A DNA stretch of 37,737 nucleotides, taken from the NCBI GenBank assembly GCA_949298805.1, contig CASFXY010000014.1:11351-49087 (forward strand), given 5' to 3'. Position 1 is the stretch's first letter; each line of letters starts with the position of its first letter. A program made the translations under genes and the position numbers. Shown in pieces: positions 33,362-37,737 of this stretch. A model generated the notes under the pieces. That model did no database searches and was not told the DNA's origin. It was given only the letters and a program-made list of their open reading frames with translations. Source of the DNA: an uncultured bacterium (GTDB lineage: Bacteria > Cyanobacteriota > Vampirovibrionia > Gastranaerophilales > Gastranaerophilaceae).

Positions 33362-33754
33362 TTATCTTTCAGGGTTTGATTTTGTAGCAATATCATAAAC
33401 TTCTTTTATCGCAAATCCGCCTGCAACAATAGCAGTAAGGGCGGTAGCAACAAGTTTTACACCCTTTGTACCTTTATGGTTTGCAATAAAATTAGCAACA
33501 TTTTGTTTGCCTTTTTTAAAGCCTCTGACTGCCGCCTCAGAGAATACACCTGCACCTTTTTTAACCTCAGCTGCAATAAATTTTGCAGTGTTTCCAATTG
33601 TTTCACCTGTTTTTTTAGCAACATTTGAAACTGTTTCCCCTGCATTTTTAATATGTTGATTTTTTATTTCCATTTTCTTACCGAAAGAAACATTGTTTCT
33701 TGGAACTTGGCGTCTGCCCAAAACAGGACTTGCATTTATCGCTTGAATGTTCAT
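33362..33754 (-). CDS. Small membrane-anchored protein with N-terminal VSFG motif
   Basis: A 130-residue protein of unknown function. NNVSFGKK at residues 20-27 is the xFxG-type tag. Residues 35-95 are an amphipathic, lysine/alanine-rich helix with repeated KKTGET/KKGAGV-like steps, reminiscent of LEA or phasin-like helices. Residues 99-117 (VKLVATALTAIVAGGFAIK) form one hydrophobic segment followed by a short polar tail, so it may be tail-anchored. AAAGGAAA precedes the ATG. It is 15 bp downstream of the 219-residue gene, with a strong terminator after it. Confidence 0.65.
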   Translation of the reverse strand: MNIQAINASPVLGRRQVPRNNVSFGKKMEIKNQHIKNAGETVSNVAKKTGETIGNTAKFIAAEVKKGAGVFSEAAVRGFKKGKQNVANFIANHKGTKGVKLVATALTAIVAGGFAIKEVYDIATKSNPER

Positions 33755-33769
33755 TTTATTTCCTTTCGA

Positions 33770-34429
33770 TTATTGTATTTCCGGTATTACTTCAACACCC
33801 GGCAATACACTCATTACCTTTGTAATATCACCTAACGCATCTCTTAAAGTATGCTCTTTTTGCGCACCGTCCGCAATATCCCCTGCTTCACGGCCCGCAA
33901 GAACAGCAGCACCAATTGCAATTGCCGTATCTGCAACATCACCGCCTGTTTCAATTCCTATACGTTTAAGACTTTCCAGAGCTTTTGTACCATTTTTTTC
34001 ACCCAAAACTTTCATGGTGGCTTTTCTTAAAAGAGTGCCGTCGCCTTTTTGAGCTATTTTTGAAGACTCTTTGAGCATTTCATCAGCTACCTGATTAATG
34101 TTACCGTTATTGACTTGTTTTCCAAATGAAGCGAATTGAGAAGCAATTTTTCCGGTAGCACTTGCTATTCCATGTCTTAATTTCGGTGCAACTTTTTTAA
34201 ATGACATTGTAGCAGCGGCAAAACTTGCACCTGAGACCATCATATTGACAATTTTTCTGCCTGCTTGAGTTTTTTTGAGTTTACCGTCAAGCACATCCGC
34301 AACATATTCGGGTTTAATACCAAAATCTGAACTTTGCTCATTTTCCAGAGCTGTTGCACGGGCTTCGAGAGCTTCCGGAGTTAATCTGCCTGACGAAAAA
34401 TTAATGTTTTTAACACCTTGTATTTGCAT
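33770..34429 (-). CDS. Alanine-rich protein with N-terminal NFSSG motif, unknown function
   Basis: A 219-residue protein beginning MQIQGVKNINFSSGRL, a variant of the xFxG tag. Two weakly hydrophobic alanine-rich stretches are seen: 60-77 (VNMMVSGASFAAATMSF) and about 165-183 (GDVADTAIAIGAAVLAG), neither a clear transmembrane helix. No family is recognised. AAGGTTAGGA lies upstream of the ATG. It is first in a two-gene operon with the 130-residue tagged protein and is preceded by a tandem TTTACA site. Confidence 0.65.
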   Translation of the reverse strand: MQIQGVKNINFSSGRLTPEALEARATALENEQSSDFGIKPEYVADVLDGKLKKTQAGRKIVNMMVSGASFAAATMSFKKVAPKLRHGIASATGKIASQFASFGKQVNNGNINQVADEMLKESSKIAQKGDGTLLRKATMKVLGEKNGTKALESLKRIGIETGGDVADTAIAIGAAVLAGREAGDIADGAQKEHTLRDALGDITKVMSVLPGVEVIPEIQ

Positions 34430-34497
34430 TTTTTATTCCTAACCTTGCAATAATCGAAAGTCTGTAAATATTTTTTATTGCTATTTTATCAAAAAAT

Positions 34498-34515
34498 TTT
34501 ACAAAACTTTACACA
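34498..34515. promoter_or_regulatory. HLR1-like tandem TTTACA site upstream of the tagged-protein operon
   Basis: TTTACAAA-AC-TTTACACA, two 8-bp units at 10-bp period with one mismatch (C for W) to the HLR1 consensus. It lies 69-86 bp upstream of the ATG at 34429. On the minus strand a TAAAAT at about 34484-34489 could be the -10. Confidence 0.5.
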
Positions 34516-34554
34516 CCTGCCAACCAAGTACAAGAATTATACTACATTTTAGAT

Positions 34555-35775
34555 TTATGTAAAATACTTTTTATCGGCTATTTCATCAGGCAAAAATTGC
34601 TGATAAACATCAGGCGCATCATGAGTGTATACATAATCTACTCCAAAGCCGTATTTTGCAGCATCTTTATAATGTGCATCCCTTAGATGCAGTGGTGGTT
34701 TATAATCAAGCCCGTTTTTAATATCAGAAATAGCCGCATCGACAGCACAAATAGCGCGATTAGATTTTTTCGCACGAGCAACAAATTCGGTTGCTTGTGC
34801 AAGGGCAATTCTGCCTTCAGGCATTCCAAGGTGTTCAACCGCTCTTAATGCTGCTTCCGCTACAAGAAGTGCACGAAAATCTGCATTCCCGACATCTTCC
34901 GATGCCACAACCAAAAGTCTGCGCGCAATAAAACGAGGGTCTTCGCCGGATACAATCATTTTGGCAAGGTAATAAATTGCAGCATTTGCATCTGAGCCTC
35001 TTAGAGATTTTTGATAAGCGGAAGCTAAATCATAATGTTCATCAATTCCATACTTTGCAGTCCTTTTTTGCAAAAGAGCTTCTATTATTTCTTTTGTAAT
35101 CTCACCTTTTGTTGCAAAATAAGAATTCTCGACCGTATTAAGCGCAAATCTGGCATCTCCGCGGGCCAACTTAACTATTGTTTCTACAGCTTCATTTGTA
35201 ACTTCTGCACCCTGAGAAGAATAATGTTTTAAAAGATAATCAAATCCTTTTTGAGTAATTTTTTTTATGCTTAAATCGTCGACAGGATTTAAAATTACAA
35301 CCTGTGCGCGTGATAAAAGTGCAGGTATAACCTGAAAAGAAGGATTTTCGGTAGTTGAGCCCATAAAGTGAAAAGTTCCGTTTTCAATATGTGGCAAAAG
35401 TGCATCCTGCTGAGTTTTTGAATAACGATGAATTTCATCGATAAAGACAATTGTGCGTATGCCTGACCTCAATGCCTCCTTAGCTGATGTAACAGCATCT
35501 TTTACATCTTTTACGCCGGATGTGACTGCGGAAAGTTCAATAAAATTTGCATTATGATGATTGGCAATGAGCCTTGCAAGAGTTGTTTTTCCGCAACCCG
35601 GCGGTCCCCAGAGAATAAAAGAAAACAATCTTTTTGCTTTTATTAAATTATAAATCGGAGAATTTTGCGAAATAACATTTGTCTGCCCCAAATATTCATC
35701 AAGGGTTTTTGGACGCAACAGCTCTGCAAGGGGCATTTGTTTATTATTATTTTCTAGCGAATCAAATAAATTCAT
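34555..35775 (-). CDS. rarA: Replication-associated recombination protein RarA (MgsA)
   Basis: A 406-residue AAA+ ATPase that acts at stalled replication forks. The family start is LAELLRPKTLDEYLGQ, Walker A is GPPGCGKTTLA (about 58-68), Walker B is IVFIDEIHRYSKTQQDALLPHIE, sensor 1 is FMGSTTENPSF, and LLSRAQVVIL follows. The C-terminal tetramerisation part (GSDANAAIYYLAKMIVSGEDPRFIARRL) is complete. Length is normal. There is no Shine-Dalgarno; TAGAAT preceded by TGG ends six bases before the ATG. The divergent solute-binding-protein gene begins only 14 bp away. Confidence 0.95.
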   Translation of the reverse strand: MNLFDSLENNNKQMPLAELLRPKTLDEYLGQTNVISQNSPIYNLIKAKRLFSFILWGPPGCGKTTLARLIANHHNANFIELSAVTSGVKDVKDAVTSAKEALRSGIRTIVFIDEIHRYSKTQQDALLPHIENGTFHFMGSTTENPSFQVIPALLSRAQVVILNPVDDLSIKKITQKGFDYLLKHYSSQGAEVTNEAVETIVKLARGDARFALNTVENSYFATKGEITKEIIEALLQKRTAKYGIDEHYDLASAYQKSLRGSDANAAIYYLAKMIVSGEDPRFIARRLLVVASEDVGNADFRALLVAEAALRAVEHLGMPEGRIALAQATEFVARAKKSNRAICAVDAAISDIKNGLDYKPPLHLRDAHYKDAAKYGFGVDYVYTHDAPDVYQQFLPDEIADKKYFT

Positions 35776-35777
35776 AG

Positions 35778-35787
35778 TATAATTCTA
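35778..35787. promoter_or_regulatory. Overlapping divergent -10 boxes of rarA and the solute-binding protein gene
   Basis: Plus strand: TATAAT at 35778-35783, six bases before the ATG at 35790. Minus strand: TAGAAT at 35787-35782, six bases before the ATG at 35775, with an extended TGG. The two boxes overlap by two bases, and each -35 would lie inside the opposite gene. Both mRNAs are predicted leaderless. Confidence 0.45.
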
Positions 35788-35789
35788 CC

Positions 35790-37034
35790 ATGGTTAAAAA
35801 GTTTTTATTTATTATTATTTTAATAGTCTTTATTTGTGGCATTTTTTTATTTTATAAATCAGAAGGCAAAAAAAATACAAACGAATTTACCATTTGGACA
35901 ATTCAACTAAAACCGGTTGCTCAAGAAATAATTGAAGAAAATATTTCTTTCTTCAAACAAATACATCCCGGAATAAAAGTAATCTGGGTAGATATACCTA
36001 TAGCCGAAGCTCAAAAAAGAACTTTGGCAGCTGTTTTAGGAGGAAATCCGCCTGATTTAATAAATCTAAATCCTGATTTTTCGGTAATTTTAGCTCAAAG
36101 AGGTGCTCTTGATTACTTCAGCGAAGAAGAAGGAGGAAAATTTATACCTTCTGCCCTAAGCCATTTTAGGTATAATAACAAAATATTTGCCCTACCTTTT
36201 TATGCAACAAGTTCAATTACTCTGTACAATAAAAAACTTTTTGAATCATGCGGATATAAAAATCCTCCTCAAACATACGAAGAACTTGCTTCTATGGCAC
36301 CAAATTTAAAAAATTGTACAGGAATTTATCCTCTTGCAATCAATTTAAATGAAAATGATTCTCTTGCAAAAATTTTAAACAAATACAATATAAACACTTT
36401 TGAAAATGATGAAGAAATGCAAAAAGCTATTTTTGTGTATTCGTTATTTAATAATTTGTATAAGCAAAACCTTATTTCAAAAGATACTCTTACCATAAAT
36501 CACCGTGAAATGGCAGAAAAATATATGTCAGGCAATGCTCTTTTTGTGGTATTGGGGTCAAACTTTTTAAACATGGTAAAAGAAAATGCCCCTCAAATAT
36601 ATAATTCATCAGACATTTCAACGCAACTTACCGGTAGCAACGGAAAATATGATATTGCTCTTATGAATCTTGTTATACCGAAACATGCAAAAAATAAAGC
36701 CCTAGCCCATGAATTTGCAAACCTTTTGACGGGAGAAGATACTCAGATTAAGCTTGCCAAGCTTACGAATGTAATTCCCGTAAATAAAGAAGCGCTAAAA
36801 AATGAATATTTTAACAACTGTACTTCCGATTTAACGGCAAAAGCAAGATGCGAAAGTATAAAACAACTTCAAAATTCTGATAATAAAGATTTTGGAATAA
36901 AAAACAAAAAAGAAATAAATGATTCCATCAATAAAACTGCAGAAACAATATTACTTAATAACACAATTACAAAAAAACAAATTGAAAAAGAAGTAAGAAA
37001 GCTTGCAAATCAAATAAAAACTTTTAGACAGTAG
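35790..37034 (+). CDS. Extracellular solute-binding protein of an ABC sugar-type importer
   Basis: A 414-residue family 1 binding protein. Residues 1-22 are a hydrophobic N-terminal segment (KK then FLFIIILIVFICGIFLFY) that exports or anchors it; the cysteine in VFICG does not form a standard lipobox. The body has EFTIWTIQLKP, an early lobe strand IKVIWVDIPIAEAQKRTLAAVLGGNPPDLI, FALPFYATSSITLYNKKLFE, and the later lobe GNALFVVLGSNFL, all typical of maltose/sugar-binding proteins. The ligand is not predictable. No permease or matching ATPase is adjacent. The C-terminal 30 residues are lysine-rich. The 3' end overlaps the convergent gene by 11 bp. Confidence 0.85.
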   Translation: MVKKFLFIIILIVFICGIFLFYKSEGKKNTNEFTIWTIQLKPVAQEIIEENISFFKQIHPGIKVIWVDIPIAEAQKRTLAAVLGGNPPDLINLNPDFSVILAQRGALDYFSEEEGGKFIPSALSHFRYNNKIFALPFYATSSITLYNKKLFESCGYKNPPQTYEELASMAPNLKNCTGIYPLAINLNENDSLAKILNKYNINTFENDEEMQKAIFVYSLFNNLYKQNLISKDTLTINHREMAEKYMSGNALFVVLGSNFLNMVKENAPQIYNSSDISTQLTGSNGKYDIALMNLVIPKHAKNKALAHEFANLLTGEDTQIKLAKLTNVIPVNKEALKNEYFNNCTSDLTAKARCESIKQLQNSDNKDFGIKNKKEINDSINKTAETILLNNTITKKQIEKEVRKLANQIKTFRQ

Positions 37035-37737
37035 CTTTCTTACCGCTTTTAATTTTATCGAGTGTTTTTTTTGAACCTTCTTGCTCTTTTGAAAGTTCAA
37101 GAACAAAATCAATTGCATCCAAATCACGTCTTAGGGCTTCTTTTAGCGCCATAATATCACTGTAGGAAAGTTCTTTGACTTTGTCGGCATCTGCAAATTC
37201 AAAAACTCTTTTAAAATTTTCTTGCGCAGTTTCATCATAACCCGGTAACCTCATTTTATAAGAATACCATTTATGAAACTGATGTGACATAACATAAATA
37301 TTTAAAGGTAAATCTCTCAAAACAAACATTTCCGAAGTTTTAAAAGATATTTTTTTATTTAATACAAGATTTAGATAAAATGCCTCAAAACCGCTTTTGG
37401 GAGTAATAAAACCTTCCTCCTCATTTACAAAGGATAAAATTTTATCCGCATAAGGAACTTTTATTACTTTTGTACCAGCATTTTCCACATATTCAAGTAA
37501 TTTTTCAGGTGTTTTAATATTCTTTTTAACAATTTCTTTTACTTTAATTTTTATTTTTTGCACCTTTTCACGCATTTTTAAGTCAAAAGAAACGGTTGCA
37601 AAAGAAGTAATATGCGAACTTGATGTGCCATTTGAATAAGAATAAAGATTATTCTGCGGCAATTCAATTTTTTTTTGCATACTCTGCTCTTGCATTTTTA
37701 ATATTAAATTTAAAATATTTTTTATAAACTTCCTCAT
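37024..37737 (-). CDS. Protein of unknown function, possibly partial at window edge
   Basis: At least 237 residues; an ATG coincides with the last three bases of the window, so the true start may be here or upstream. It has a short basic-hydrophobic start (MRKFIKNILNLILKM), a lysine-rich central helix (KIKIKVKEIVKKNIKT), a mixed region with FITPKSGFEAFYLNLVLNKK and FHKWYSYKMRLPGYDET, and an acidic-basic helical tail. I recognise no domain, catalytic motif or clear membrane segment beyond the N terminus. The composition matches the neighbouring genes. Confidence 0.55.
   Translation of the reverse strand: MRKFIKNILNLILKMQEQSMQKKIELPQNNLYSYSNGTSSSHITSFATVSFDLKMREKVQKIKIKVKEIVKKNIKTPEKLLEYVENAGTKVIKVPYADKILSFVNEEEGFITPKSGFEAFYLNLVLNKKISFKTSEMFVLRDLPLNIYVMSHQFHKWYSYKMRLPGYDETAQENFKRVFEFADADKVKELSYSDIMALKEALRRDLDAIDFVLELSKEQEGSKKTLDKIKSGKKATV

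Noticed and set aside
14703-37034. The ABC ATPase and the solute-binding protein as one transporter
   Set aside because: The ATPase is OppF-like (peptide importers) and the binding protein is sugar family 1; they are 20 kb apart with no permease nearby.
1-37737. Prophage, insertion sequence, CRISPR array, tRNA or rRNA
   Set aside because: I saw no transposase, integrase, phage structural gene, regularly spaced repeat or cloverleaf; intergenic regions are too short and AT-rich.

Overview
This window is AT-rich chromosomal DNA. It is densely packed with short operons on both strands and shows no sign of phage, insertion sequences, CRISPR or tRNA. Several features suggest an uncultured non-photosynthetic relative of cyanobacteria (Vampirovibrionia/Melainabacteria, probably Gastranaerophilales). 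These are the low GC, a cyanobacterial-style sigma factor, a DapL-like aminotransferase, many lineage-specific proteins with a short N-terminal xFxG-type motif, and glycogen/glucan enzymes in unusual architectures. The lineage call is an inference from protein style; no database was searched.

Layout. 1-923: promoter region and a small secreted SH3-like protein. 924-10506 (minus): a four-gene operon of two membrane proteins, a GH13 amylase-family enzyme and a giant GH13-like protein. 10678-15485 (plus): a P-loop NTPase with TPR repeats overlapping rsmG, then a sigma-70 factor with a self-complementary leader, then an orphan OppF-type ABC ATPase. 15482-20550 (minus): queE and a dnaJ-like gene, a GlgC-like nucleotidyltransferase with a tagged N-terminal extension, and two tandem thymidylate-kinase-like genes. 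20626-24638: a six-helix membrane protein overlapping miaA, hpf on the opposite strand, then a DapL-like aminotransferase and hisH. 24631-29804: two GGDEF signalling proteins (one with a degenerate HD-GYP domain), a glycosyltransferase-like protein and two small proteins of unknown function. 29899-33260: a methyltransferase with ylxR/rnpM, and a GH57 glucan enzyme. 33362-34429: a two-gene operon of small tagged proteins. 34555-37737: rarA, a solute-binding protein and a partial gene of unknown function.

Themes. Two GH13 proteins, a GH57 protein and a GlgC-like enzyme point to storage-glucan metabolism, and two of these four enzymes or enzyme-like proteins may be organised at a membrane by their operon partners. 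Five proteins carry a short (V/I/S)xF-G motif near the N terminus that no standard signal explains. Four intergenic regions carry a 10-bp-phased TTTACA direct repeat that matches, exactly or with one mismatch, the HLR1 site bound by the cyanobacterial regulator RpaB. Three of these precede glucan or tagged-protein operons. This possible regulon is the most interesting signal in the window. Several genes also look leaderless, with a -10 box 6-8 nt from the start codon and no Shine-Dalgarno sequence, including a face-to-face divergent pair, rarA and the solute-binding protein.
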